Assembly (NCBI GenBank): GCA_016702555.1
Contig: JADJDV010000002.1
Span: forward strand, 186,001-250,000
Source: Burkholderiales bacterium
GTDB lineage: Bacteria > Pseudomonadota > Gammaproteobacteria > Burkholderiales > Burkholderiaceae_C
Direction: 5' to 3'
DNA length: 64,000 nucleotides
Shown: positions 17,245 to 25,638 of the stretch, piece after piece
Layout: every line of letters starts with the position of its first letter
How positions within the stretch are numbered: position 1 is the stretch's first letter
Made by a program: the position numbers and the translations under genes
The notes under the pieces: generated by a model
What the model was told of the DNA's origin: nothing
Database searches by the model: none
The model's input: only the letters and a program-made list of their open reading frames with translations

Positions 17245-17300
17245 CAAATCAGGCCCCAGCGCTTACCCATCCGGCGCAAACAGCTACCAATTCAATAGTA
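17245..17300. repeat. Dispersed AGCTATT-type element, copy B
   Basis: On the plus strand: CAAATCAGGCCCCAGCG, then GGCGCAAACAGCTACCAATT. This is the same block order as copies at 1570-1621 (minus) and 63611-63670. It encodes the last residues (ILLNW) and stop codon of azlD. Confidence 0.55.
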
Positions 17301-17631
17301 TCCGCAGCGGCAGGTAAACCGCCATGCCCACCGCGATGGCGCCCACCAGCGCAAAGCGCCAGTGCCGGCGCCAGAAGTAGAAGGCCGCCGCGGCCAGCCC
17401 GCTCCAGACGCGCGCATCCTTCAGCAGGTTGCCGATCACGCCATCGGTCAGCACCAGATCGGGCGCGATCACGGCCGCCAGCGCGGCAATCGGCGCGTAC
17501 TGCAGGCCCCGCTGCGCCCAGTCGGGCAGGCGCCATTCGCGCTCGCTGATGAAAAAGAAGCTGCGCGTGATGACCGAGATCGCCGTCATGCCGACGATCA
17601 CCAGCAGCGTCCAACCGTCGGTTTCACGCAT
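17284..17631 (-). CDS. azlD: AzlD-family small membrane protein (branched-chain amino acid exporter subunit)
   Basis: The 115-residue protein has four hydrophobic segments (for example TLLVIVGMTAISVITRSFFF and LQYAPIAALAAVIAPDLVL), matching AzlD. AzlD and AzlC form a two-component exporter of branched-chain amino acids or their analogues. The first codons overlap the 3' end of azlC by 8 nt. The C-terminal residues and stop codon come from a dispersed repeat, so the original end was probably different. Confidence 0.85.
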   Translation of the reverse strand: MRETDGWTLLVIVGMTAISVITRSFFFISEREWRLPDWAQRGLQYAPIAALAAVIAPDLVLTDGVIGNLLKDARVWSGLAAAAFYFWRRHWRFALVGAIAVGMAVYLPLRILLNW

Positions 17632-18448
17632 CTTGAACGCCTTTGCCGCCGCTCGGTGGCTGCAGTTTGGGTTCGATGACCAGGCACAGCGCCACCGCCA
17701 CCACGATGGCGGCGACGATGTTCAGCCGGTACGGCAGGTTGAACAAGACGACGGCAGCGGTGGCGGCGACGATCGCCGAAAACGCGCGCAGGCGCGTGGC
17801 GGCCAGCGAGCAGGTGACGGCCAGCAGTGCCAGCGTGCCGGTGAACTCCAGCCCCCAGCGCTCGGGCAGCGCGGCGCCCAGAAAGATGCCCAGCATGCTG
17901 AAGGTCTGCCAAAAGATCCAGTTGCAGCAGTTGCCGCCCCACAGGTAGGCCATCTGCGCGCGGCGCTGGCGCTCGGTCTCTGCCGGTTTGGGGAAGCGCC
18001 GGGTGTACAGCACGTAGGTCACGTCGCCCGTGAAATAGCCCAGCCACAGGCGCTTGGCGCGCGGCAGAAACATGAAGTAGTCGCGCAGATGCAGGCTGAA
18101 GACGACAAATCGCAGATTAACGCAGAAGGCCGCCGCCAGAATCACCCACAGCGGCGCGCCGGTGGCCAGCAGCGGAATCACAGCCAGTTGCGCGCTGCCA
18201 GCAAACACCAGCAAAGACATCAGCACCGCTTCGGTCAGCGTCATGCCGCTTTTCACCATCGCCACGCCGGTCATGAACGACCACGCCGTCAGCCCGACCG
18301 AGATGCCCGACATTTCGCGCGCGCCGACCCAGAACAGCGGGTGGCGCGCCGTGTGGGCAAAGGCCTCGATGCGCCCGGCGACCCAGTTGCCAAGTCGGCC
18401 CGGCGCCGACAGGTCGTCGCGCTGGTCGGGCGGCAGTGGCATGTTCAT
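17624..18448 (-). CDS. azlC: AzlC-family membrane protein (branched-chain amino acid exporter subunit)
   Basis: The 274-residue protein carries the AzlC core (REMSGISVGLTAWSFMTGVAM, FAGSAQLAVIPLL, FCVNLRFVVFSLHLRDYF) with about seven membrane segments after an N-terminal cytoplasmic stretch of about 40 residues. It pairs with AzlD. Its ATG overlaps the stop of fmt (ATGA), so a conserved protein-maturation cluster (def, lipoprotein, fmt) reads into it. Confidence 0.88.
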   Translation of the reverse strand: MNMPLPPDQRDDLSAPGRLGNWVAGRIEAFAHTARHPLFWVGAREMSGISVGLTAWSFMTGVAMVKSGMTLTEAVLMSLLVFAGSAQLAVIPLLATGAPLWVILAAAFCVNLRFVVFSLHLRDYFMFLPRAKRLWLGYFTGDVTYVLYTRRFPKPAETERQRRAQMAYLWGGNCCNWIFWQTFSMLGIFLGAALPERWGLEFTGTLALLAVTCSLAATRLRAFSAIVAATAAVVLFNLPYRLNIVAAIVVAVALCLVIEPKLQPPSGGKGVQDA

Positions 18449-19430
18449 GGCGCGCTGCCCTCGGTGGGCGCAGCGCCCAGGCGCTGGCCGGCGTGCAGCG
18501 GAAAGCCGCGCAGGAAGTCACGCACCAGCAGGCGCTTGCCGCCCGGCCGTTGCAACTCGGTCAGACGCAGCCTGCCGTCGCCGCAGGTGACCGTGATGCC
18601 TTCGTCGTTCACCGATGAGATCTGGCCGGGAAGCCCGGCTTCATTGGGCAAAAAGCCATCGATCTCGGCGCCCCAGATCTTGATGACGGCGTCGCCCAGC
18701 AAAGTACTGGCGCCCGGGAACGGGTCGAAGGCGCGGATGCGCCGTTCGATCAGCGCCGCGGGCTGCGACCAGTCGATCGTCGCCTCATGCTTCTCGATCT
18801 TGTGGGCGTAGGTCACGCCCTCGCCGGGTTGAGGCGTGGCGGTCAGGCCCCCGCGCGCGGTCAGCTCCAGCGCCTCGACGATCATCCGGCCGCCCAGCGC
18901 GGCCAGTTCATCGTGCAGCGTGGCGGTGGTGGCGCGCGGGCCGATGGCGCGCTTTTCTGTCAGCAGCATGTCGCCAGTGTCCAGCCCAGCGTCCATCTGC
19001 ATGATGGTGATGCCGGTCTGGCATCGCCGGCCTCGATGGCGCGGTGGATCGGTGCGGCGCCGCGCCAGCGCGGCAGCAGCGAGGCGTGGATGTTTAAACA
19101 ACCAAACCGGGGTAGGTCCAGCACCCACTGCGGCAGGATGAGCCCATAGGCGGCAACCACCATCACGTCGGGCTGGGCGGCCTGCAGGGCGTCGCGCGTC
19201 TCAGCGGCGTCGTCGGGGTATTTGCCGTCCAGCCGCAGGCTGCGCGGCTGCGCCACGGCGATGCCGTGGTCCAGCGCGAACCGCTTGACCGGCGAGGCCT
19301 GCAGCTTCATGCCGCGGCCGGCTGGGCGGTCCGGCTGGGTCAGCACCAGCGGCAGTTCGAAGCCGGCCGCGTGCAGCGCCTGCAGCGCGGCACGGGCAAA
19401 TTCAGGGGTGCCGGCGAAGGCGACTTTCAT
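18445..19430 (-). pseudogene. fmt: Methionyl-tRNA formyltransferase, interrupted by a single-base frameshift
   Basis: Fmt formylates initiator Met-tRNA. The N-terminal part (19430 down to about 19021) reads MKVAFAGTPEFARAAL, then LTQPDRPAGRGMKLQ, VAAYGLILPQ and the formyl-donor site LNIHASLLPRWRGAAPIHRA. After EAGDA the frame is lost; the next frame continues exactly with QTGITIMQMDAGLDTGDM and the C-terminal tRNA-binding domain to 18445. One base is missing near 19020-19022; restoring it would give a normal product of about 328 residues. No other damage is seen, and def lies just upstream, so a sequencing error or very recent mutation is more likely than long-standing decay. Confidence 0.88.
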
Positions 19431-19451
19431 GACGGCGAGAAGTCCAGCGGC

Positions 19452-19991
19452 TCAGCGCCCATCGGGCGGGTCCGGCGGATCGGGCAGGTCCTCGTCGCCG
19501 TTCGACCAGCCGCGCACCACGCCGGCGCGGTCGATGTCGATGAACAGCAGGCGCCAGGTGGGGCCGTCGAGGTAGCGCCAGACCCAGATGTCGCCGTCGA
19601 AGCTGTGCACGCCCATGGTGCGTGCCGGCCGGCCGTATTCGCGCAGCACGTCGGCGCGGGTCCACGCGTTGGGCAGGATGCGCTGGCCGAACAGGGCTTC
19701 GCTCAGCGCCTGCTCGGTGCGCAGCACGCGGCCCTGGGCATCGGTGTCGACGTTGAACACCTGCTGACCAGCCGGCTGCATCGAGTATTGCAGTCGCTCG
19801 CCACCCTCCGGCGCCGGGTAGCGGCCAGTGGGCGCGCCCAGCGTCTGCAGCACCTGCGCGGCGGGCGTGCCGGGCGCGATGCTGGCCGGGCTGGCGCAGG
19901 CCGCCAGCAGCGCGACCAGCGCCGCCAGCAGGCCGGCGAGCCAGCCGCTGCGCGATGCGCGCGCGGCGCACCGCAGCTGGTCGTGCTTCAC
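19452..19991 (-). CDS. Small outer-membrane lipoprotein, SmpA/BamE-like
   Basis: The 179-residue product begins at GTG 19991, which overlaps the def stop (GTGA). A hydrophobic signal segment ends in the lipobox LLAAC (acylated Cys near residue 31). The mature part has two repeats of a BamE/SmpA-like pattern: SIAPGTPAAQVLQTLGAPTGRY and LPNAWTRADVLREYGRPART, each followed by beta-rich sequence (DGDIWVWRYLDGPTWRLLFIDID). Many betaproteobacteria have such a lipoprotein between def and fmt; its role is not established. Confidence 0.75.
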   Translation of the reverse strand: MKHDQLRCAARASRSGWLAGLLAALVALLAACASPASIAPGTPAAQVLQTLGAPTGRYPAPEGGERLQYSMQPAGQQVFNVDTDAQGRVLRTEQALSEALFGQRILPNAWTRADVLREYGRPARTMGVHSFDGDIWVWRYLDGPTWRLLFIDIDRAGVVRGWSNGDEDLPDPPDPPDGR

Positions 19992-20524
19992 AGGCGCTCC
20001 TGCGCGCGCGTGGCGGCGCGGAAGTCCTCGCGTTCGGCCTTCAGCAGCTTGGTCTTGATGCGGCCCTGCTTGAGCGGCGACAGGTATTCGACGAACACCT
20101 TGCCCACCAGATGGTCCATCTCGTGCTGGATGCACACCGCCAGCAGTTCCTCGGCCGCGATCTCGCGCGCCTTGCCGCGCTCGTCCAGCGCGCGCACGCG
20201 CACCGCCGCGGCGCGTTCGACGCCGTCGTAGATGCCTGGCACCGACAGGCAGCCCTCCTCGCCCTTGAGGCGCTCGTCGCTGGCCCAGACCAGTTCGGGG
20301 TTGATCAGCACCAGGCGCTGGTCGCGCTCTTCCGACACGTCGATGACGATCAGGCGCTCATGCACGTCCACCTGGGTGGCCGCCAGGCCAATGCCCTTGG
20401 CTTCGTACATGGTTTCGAACATGTCGTCGATCAGCGCGCGCACGCGCGCATCGACCGCCTGCACGGGCTGGGCGATCTTGTGCAGGCGGGGGTCGGGATA
20501 ACGAAGAATGGGGAGCAGCGCCAT
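19988..20524 (-). CDS. def: Peptide deformylase
   Basis: The 178-residue metalloenzyme removes the N-formyl group from nascent proteins. All three signature motifs are present: GIGLAATQVDV (motif 1), EEGCLSVPG (motif 2, metal-binding Cys) and QHEMDHLVGK (motif 3, HExxH). It starts the minus-strand group def-lipoprotein-fmt-azlC-azlD and diverges from the LysM gene, leaving 147 bp for both promoters. Confidence 0.95.
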   Translation of the reverse strand: MALLPILRYPDPRLHKIAQPVQAVDARVRALIDDMFETMYEAKGIGLAATQVDVHERLIVIDVSEERDQRLVLINPELVWASDERLKGEEGCLSVPGIYDGVERAAAVRVRALDERGKAREIAAEELLAVCIQHEMDHLVGKVFVEYLSPLKQGRIKTKLLKAEREDFRAATRAQERL

Positions 20525-20671
20525 GAGGAAAGTGCTTCAGCGATGTGGCTATTTTCGCCACTTTCGGCCCTGCGCGCAGCCGATGGCGGCCAAGAACGTT
20601 GCCCGGCGAAGGGCTTGAATGCAGAATCGGCGCTGACCTTGTGTCGTCAAAAAGGGAGTTCCAGCAAAACA

Positions 20672-21961
20672 ATGAAACACCTCATTACCGCCGTTTCGCA
20701 CCGCCGTGCCGGTGCCATCGGCCTGGCGGCAGGGCTGTTGATCGCTGCCTGGCCGGCGCAGGCGCAGCAGCGCCACAGCGTCACGCCGACGCAGCGCGCC
20801 ACGGCGCATCAGGTGGCGGCGCAGGGCGTGCCGCTGTCGGCGCTGGCGCCCAATGCACCGGAAGAGTACCTGGTGCGCCGCGGCGACACGCTGTGGGGCA
20901 TTGCCGGCGTGTTCCTGCGCTCGCCCTGGCGCTGGCCCGAGCTGTGGGGCATGAACATGTCCGACATCCGCAACCCGCACCTGATCTACCCTGGCCAGCG
21001 GCTTTTCCTGGAGCGCGTCGGCGACCGCGCCCTGCTGCGCACGCACCAGGCCGGCGCCGCGCCGGCACTGGAGACGGTGCGCGTGTCGCCGCGCACCCGC
21101 GCCGAAGTGCTGGGCGGCGGGCCGCTGCCCACCCTCAAGCCGCAGCTGATCGAGCCCTTTCTGACCGAGCCGCTGGTGGTCGACGACGACACCTTCCAGC
21201 GCGCGCCACGCATCGTCGCGCTGGCCAACCAGAGCCGCGTGCTGGTGGCCAAGGGCGATCGCGCCTATGTGCGCGGCCCGGCCGATGCGCCGGTGCTGAA
21301 AGGGCCCGGCCTGCCCGACGATTTCCGCGTGTTCCGCACCGCCACCGCGCTGAAGGACCCGGTCAGCGGCGAGCTCCTGGGCTACGAAGGGCAGTACGTC
21401 GGCCAGGCGCTGCTGGCGCGTGGCGAGAGCGAGGTGGACGAGGCGCTGGAGGTCGGCCGTGCGCCGCCGCCCAGCCTGCCGGCCGCCGGCGAGCACGATC
21501 CCGCGCCTTCAACGCCGGCCGCGCCGGTGGCGCGGCTGCTGCCGGTGCCGGCCACGGTGGACATCATCCGCAGCAAGGAAGAGATGCGCCCCGGCGACCG
21601 ACTGCTGCCCGAGCCACCGCGCGAACTGCGCAGCTACGTGCCGCGCGCGCCCGACTTCCCCATCGAGGCACGCGTGGTGCTGGTGCACGGCAGTTCGGTG
21701 CGCTACGCCGGCCAGAACCAGATCGTGGTCATCAACAAGGGCTTGCGCGACGGCGTCGAGCCCGGCCATGTGCTGACCCTGCTGTCGGCCGGTGTGCAGA
21801 TGGTCGACAAGACCGACAAGTCGCGCGAGCGCATCCGGCTGCCCGATGAACGCAACGGCGTGGCGATGGTGTTCCGCCGCTTCGACCGCGTGTCCTACGC
21901 GCTGGTGATGGAGATCAGCAACCCGGTCCAGGTGGGCGACAAGCTGGTGACGCCGAATTGA
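20672..21961 (+). CDS. Exported LysM-domain protein
   Basis: The 429-residue protein has a signal peptide (to about residue 31, AWPAQAQ) and one LysM domain at about residues 66-115 (EYLVRRGDTLWGIAGVFL through LIYPGQRL), a peptidoglycan-binding fold. The remaining 300 residues are conserved in betaproteobacteria but have no named function. The ATG at 20672 is preceded by AAGGGAG. It is the first gene of the LysM-dprA-smg string, a frequent order in Burkholderiales, and lies opposite def. It probably acts in the periplasm or on the cell wall. Confidence 0.82.
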   Translation: MKHLITAVSHRRAGAIGLAAGLLIAAWPAQAQQRHSVTPTQRATAHQVAAQGVPLSALAPNAPEEYLVRRGDTLWGIAGVFLRSPWRWPELWGMNMSDIRNPHLIYPGQRLFLERVGDRALLRTHQAGAAPALETVRVSPRTRAEVLGGGPLPTLKPQLIEPFLTEPLVVDDDTFQRAPRIVALANQSRVLVAKGDRAYVRGPADAPVLKGPGLPDDFRVFRTATALKDPVSGELLGYEGQYVGQALLARGESEVDEALEVGRAPPPSLPAAGEHDPAPSTPAAPVARLLPVPATVDIIRSKEEMRPGDRLLPEPPRELRSYVPRAPDFPIEARVVLVHGSSVRYAGQNQIVVINKGLRDGVEPGHVLTLLSAGVQMVDKTDKSRERIRLPDERNGVAMVFRRFDRVSYALVMEISNPVQVGDKLVTPN

Positions 21962-21973
21962 GCACGCCCGGCC

Positions 21974-23128
21974 ATGCAGCAAGACGAACTGGCGGCCTGG
22001 TTGCGGCTGGCGCTGACGCCCGGGGTCGGTAACGACGCCGCGCGGCGCCTGCTGGCGGCGTTCGGCCTGCCGCAGGCCATCTTCGAGCAGCGCCCGGCGG
22101 CCTGGCGCCAGTTGCTGACGCCGGCGCAGGCCGAGGCCTTGGGCGAGTTGCCGCCGCAGCTGCCTGAGCAATTGCAGGCGACCCGCGAATGGCTGGGCGG
22201 TGCCGACGACGGCCTGCAGCGCCGCCTGGTGACCCTGGGCGACGCGGTGTATCCGGCCAGCCTGCTGGCCATGGCCGATCCGCCGCTGATGCTGTATCTC
22301 TCGGGCCAGCTGCGCCTGCTCGAAGCCGCCGGCTGGCCCAGCCGCGCGCTGGCCATGGTGGGCAGTCGCAACCCGACGCCACAGGGCGCGCAGAACGCGC
22401 GCCAGTTCGCGCGCGCCTTTGCCGATGCCGGCCTCGCCGTGGTGTCGGGGCTGGCCTTGGGCGTCGATGGCGCCGCGCACGAGGGTGCGCTGGAGGGTGT
22501 TGGGGCGGCCGGCCGCCTGGCCACCATCGCCGTGATCGGCACCGGCATCGACCGCGTCTACCCGCGCCAGCACCGCGAACTGGCGCACCGCATCGCGCGC
22601 CAGGGCCTGATCGTCAGCGAATACCCGCTCGGCACGCCGCCGCTGGCCGGCAACTTTCCCAAGCGCAACCGACTGATCGCCGGGCTGGCGCAGGGCACGC
22701 TGGTGGTCGAGGCGGCGCTGCAATCGGGCTCGCTGATCACCGCGCGCCTGGCCGCCGAGCAGGGCAAGGAGGTGTTCGCCATTCCCGGCTCCATCCACAG
22801 CGCGCAGTCGCGCGGCTGCCACGCGCTGATCCGCCAGGGCGCCAAGCTGGTGGAAACGGCGCAGGACGTGCTGGAAGAGCTGCGCTGGCCGGGCGCGACC
22901 ACCGATGCGTCGGCGCCGGCCCATGCCGCCAGCGGCGCTGTCGCGCCCGCGCACGATCCGGACGGTCTGCTCCAGGCGCTGGGCGCCGACCCGGTCAGCC
23001 TGGACGCGCTGCTGGCGCGCACCGGCCTGGACACGGCGACCCTGCAGGCGCGCCTGCTGGAACTGGAACTGGACGGCCAGGTCGGCCGTCTGCCCGGCGG
23101 GTTGTTCCAGCGCCTGGCGCTTGGCTAG
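21974..23128 (+). CDS. dprA: DNA-processing protein DprA
   Basis: The 384-residue protein has an N-terminal SAM-like region, a central Rossmann-like DprA domain (MVGSRNPTPQGAQNARQFAR, VSGLALGVDGAAHEGAL, GSLITARLAAEQGKEVFAIPG) and a C-terminal winged helix of about 60 residues (LLQALGADPVSLDALLARTG). DprA loads RecA onto incoming single-stranded DNA during natural transformation. It begins 12 bp after the LysM gene, so the two are co-transcribed. Confidence 0.93.
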   Translation: MQQDELAAWLRLALTPGVGNDAARRLLAAFGLPQAIFEQRPAAWRQLLTPAQAEALGELPPQLPEQLQATREWLGGADDGLQRRLVTLGDAVYPASLLAMADPPLMLYLSGQLRLLEAAGWPSRALAMVGSRNPTPQGAQNARQFARAFADAGLAVVSGLALGVDGAAHEGALEGVGAAGRLATIAVIGTGIDRVYPRQHRELAHRIARQGLIVSEYPLGTPPLAGNFPKRNRLIAGLAQGTLVVEAALQSGSLITARLAAEQGKEVFAIPGSIHSAQSRGCHALIRQGAKLVETAQDVLEELRWPGATTDASAPAHAASGAVAPAHDPDGLLQALGADPVSLDALLARTGLDTATLQARLLELELDGQVGRLPGGLFQRLALG

Positions 23129-23181
23129 CCTTGCTTGCAAAGCCATAGCGCGCCGGCACCGCAATGCGCTATATTTGCCGC

Positions 23182-23688
23182 ATGTACGAGGTCCTCGTCT
23201 TCGTCTACGAGCACTACGTAGGCGGTGGCAGTGGCCCCGACCGCGAGCGCCTGGGCCGTCGCCTGCACAGTGCCGGCTTCGAGCGCGGCGAGATTCAGCA
23301 GGCGCTGAGTTGGCTGGCCGGCCTCGACAGCGCCGCGCAGGGCATCCACGTGGCGCCACCGGCCGGTCAGGCGCCCGCCGAACCCGCCGCCGGCATTCCC
23401 GCCTGGCCGGCACGGCCCGGCAGCCAGCGCATCTACACCCCGGAAGAGCAAGAGCAGCTTGGCGCCGAAGGCATCGCCTGCCTCCTGTTCCTGGAGAACG
23501 CCGGCGCGCTGTCGGCCGAACTGCGTGAAGTCGTGATCGACCGCGCGCTCGCCGCGCCCGAGTCGCCGCTCAGCCTGGACGACCTGAAGATCATCATCAT
23601 GATGGTCTATTGGCGCTTCGATGCAGACCCCGACGTGCTGGTGCTCGACGAACTGTGCGACGACGTCGAGCGGCGCGTGGCGCACTAA
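23182..23688 (+). CDS. smg: Smg family protein (DUF494)
   Basis: The 168-residue protein starts MYEVLVFVYEHYVGG, the conserved Smg opening, and continues with a helical N-terminus and an acidic C-terminus (SLDDLKIIIMMVYWRFDADPD). The ATG at 23182 is preferred over one 18 nt upstream because it gives the family N-terminus. Smg is found next to dprA in many beta- and gammaproteobacteria; its function is unknown. The usual topoisomerase neighbour is not present downstream. Confidence 0.88.
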   Translation: MYEVLVFVYEHYVGGGSGPDRERLGRRLHSAGFERGEIQQALSWLAGLDSAAQGIHVAPPAGQAPAEPAAGIPAWPARPGSQRIYTPEEQEQLGAEGIACLLFLENAGALSAELREVVIDRALAAPESPLSLDDLKIIIMMVYWRFDADPDVLVLDELCDDVERRVAH

Positions 23689-23937
23689 AGAAGGCGTGAA
23701 CGAACCCGTCATGCCCGCTCCTCCCGCCAAAACAACACCACTCATCGCAAGCAAATGCTCGCCGCAGCCCAAGCTGCGTCTGCGCTTTGCGCCTTGATTG
23801 GCGCCGTTTTGACGACCCGCTCGAACACGCCGGATTCATTCACACCTTCTGAATCCGCGCCAAGCCAACAAAAACTACCGCCAAGGCCGCCGTTGCTGCG
23901 ATCGGCTTGATGGCCGACCGCATGGGTGGGGGCGCGC

Positions 23938-25467
23938 TCAGGCCGGCAAGGCCACCAGCGGGTTGCCGAACATCGGGTCGGCTTCTTTCGACGCCAGCGC
24001 CCTGGCCAGATCCAGCCCCAGCGCCTTGGCCACGCCGGCGCCGTAGGCCGGGTCGGCCGCGTGGCAGTTGCGGATGTGGCGGAACTTGATGAATTCCGGC
24101 GCGTCGCCCATGGCGCGCGCGGTGTTGCCGAACAGTGTGTCCTGCTGTACCGGCGTCATCAGCTGGAACAGCTTGCGCGGCTGCTCGAAGTAGTTGCTGT
24201 CGTCCTCGTGGTAGCTCCAGTGGGCGGCGTGGCCCGTGAGCTTGAGCGGCGGCTCCTGGAACTCAGGCTGCGCCTGCCACTGGCCGAAGCTGTTGGGCTC
24301 GTACTGCGGCAGGCCGCCGTAGTTGCCGTCGACCCGGCCCTGGCCATCGCGGTGGTTGCTGTGCACCGGGCAGCGCGCGGCGTTCACCGGAATCTGGTGG
24401 TGGTTCACGCCCAGGCGGTAGCGCTGCGCGTCGGCGTAGTTGAACAGGCGCGCCTGCAGCATGCGGTCGGGGCTGACGCCGATGCCGGGCACCAGGTTGC
24501 TGGGCGCGAAGGCGCTCTGCTCGACGTCGGCGTGGAAGTTGGCGGGATTCTTGTTCAGCTCGAACTCACCCACCTCGATCAGCGGGTAGTCGCCCTTGTA
24601 CCAGACCTTGGTCAGGTCGAACGGGTGCAGGTGGTACTGCTCGGCGTCGGCCTCGGGCATGACCTGCACGTACATGGTCCACTTGGGGAAGTCGCCGCGC
24701 TCGATGGCTTCGTACAAGTCCTTCTGGTGGCTTTCGCGGTCCTGGCCGACCAGCTCGGCGGCCTCGGCGTCGCTCAGGTTCTTGATGCCCTGCTGGGTGC
24801 GGAAGTGCAGCTTGACCCAGAAGCGCTCGCCGGCCTGGTTCCAGAAGCTGTAGGTGTGCGAGCTGAAGCCGTGCATGTGGCGGTAGCTGGCGGGGATGCC
24901 GCGGTCGCTCATCACCACGGTGATCTGGTGCAGCGCTTCGGGCAGCAGCGTCCAGTAATCCCAGTTGTTGGTGGCGCTGCGCAGGTTGCTGCGCGGGTCG
25001 CGCTTGACGGCCTTGTTCAGGTCGGGGAACTGGCGCGGGTCGCGGATGAAGAATACCGGCGTGTTGTTGCCGACCATGTCCCAGTTGCCCTCTTCGGTGT
25101 AGAACTTGAGGGCGAAGCCGCGGATGTCGCGCTCGGCATCGGCGGCGCCGCGTTCGCCGGCGACGGTGGTGAAGCGGGCGAACATCTCGGTCTGCTTGCC
25201 GACTTTGCTGAACAGCTTGGCGCGCGTGTATTTCGTGATGTCCTGGGTCACCGTGAACGTGCCGAAGGCGCCCGAGCCCTTGGCGTGCATGCGGCGCTCC
25301 GGAATGACCTCGCGGTTGAGGTTGGCCAGCTTCTCGAACAACCACACGTCCTGCATCAGCAGCGGGCCGCGCGGACCGGCGGTGAGGCTGTCGCGGTTGG
25401 TCGGCACCGGGGCGCCGAAGTTGGTGGTCAGGTGGGTGACGGGACACTTCCTGGCGTCTTGGGTCAT
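23938..25467 (-). CDS. katA: Catalase, small-subunit monofunctional haem type
   Basis: The 509-residue haem catalase breaks down H2O2. The active-site region reads RRMHAKGSGAFGTF (catalytic His), with GNNTPVFFIRDP (distal Asn), MHGFSSHTYSFWN and the proximal haem ligand in RLFNYADAQRYRLG (Tyr). I chose the ATG at 25467, seven residues inside the open frame, because AAGGA sits 6-7 nt upstream. It lies directly downstream of the mrdA end, in the position where rodA often follows mrdA, and converges on the region after smg. Confidence 0.94.
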   Translation of the reverse strand: MTQDARKCPVTHLTTNFGAPVPTNRDSLTAGPRGPLLMQDVWLFEKLANLNREVIPERRMHAKGSGAFGTFTVTQDITKYTRAKLFSKVGKQTEMFARFTTVAGERGAADAERDIRGFALKFYTEEGNWDMVGNNTPVFFIRDPRQFPDLNKAVKRDPRSNLRSATNNWDYWTLLPEALHQITVVMSDRGIPASYRHMHGFSSHTYSFWNQAGERFWVKLHFRTQQGIKNLSDAEAAELVGQDRESHQKDLYEAIERGDFPKWTMYVQVMPEADAEQYHLHPFDLTKVWYKGDYPLIEVGEFELNKNPANFHADVEQSAFAPSNLVPGIGVSPDRMLQARLFNYADAQRYRLGVNHHQIPVNAARCPVHSNHRDGQGRVDGNYGGLPQYEPNSFGQWQAQPEFQEPPLKLTGHAAHWSYHEDDSNYFEQPRKLFQLMTPVQQDTLFGNTARAMGDAPEFIKFRHIRNCHAADPAYGAGVAKALGLDLARALASKEADPMFGNPLVALPA

Positions 25468-25638
25468 GGGAGTTCCTTTCTCGGTCAATTGGTGATCGGC
25501 AACCGCGGGGCGGTCGGCTGGTTCGATGATAGGAAGCCGCGGTGAATTGCCAAAGTCAATAGTTCCAATTGATGTGATAGGTGCAGACGATCAACACGCC
25601 TTCGGCTGGCGCGGCGGCCACGGTGGCGACCGGCGCCG

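Noticed and set aside
23926..25545. 539-codon open frame opposite katA
   Set aside because: It mirrors the katA codons exactly and ends near its start; the translation is Val/Gly/Asp-rich and shows no domain.
25524..25582. OxyR-type box upstream of katA (ATAG at 25529, 25559 and 25577)
   Set aside because: Spacings do not match the regular ATAG-N7-CTAT pattern and CTAT partners are missing in the expected places, so this is suggestive at best. A TTGACT is present but no -10 at 16-18 bp.
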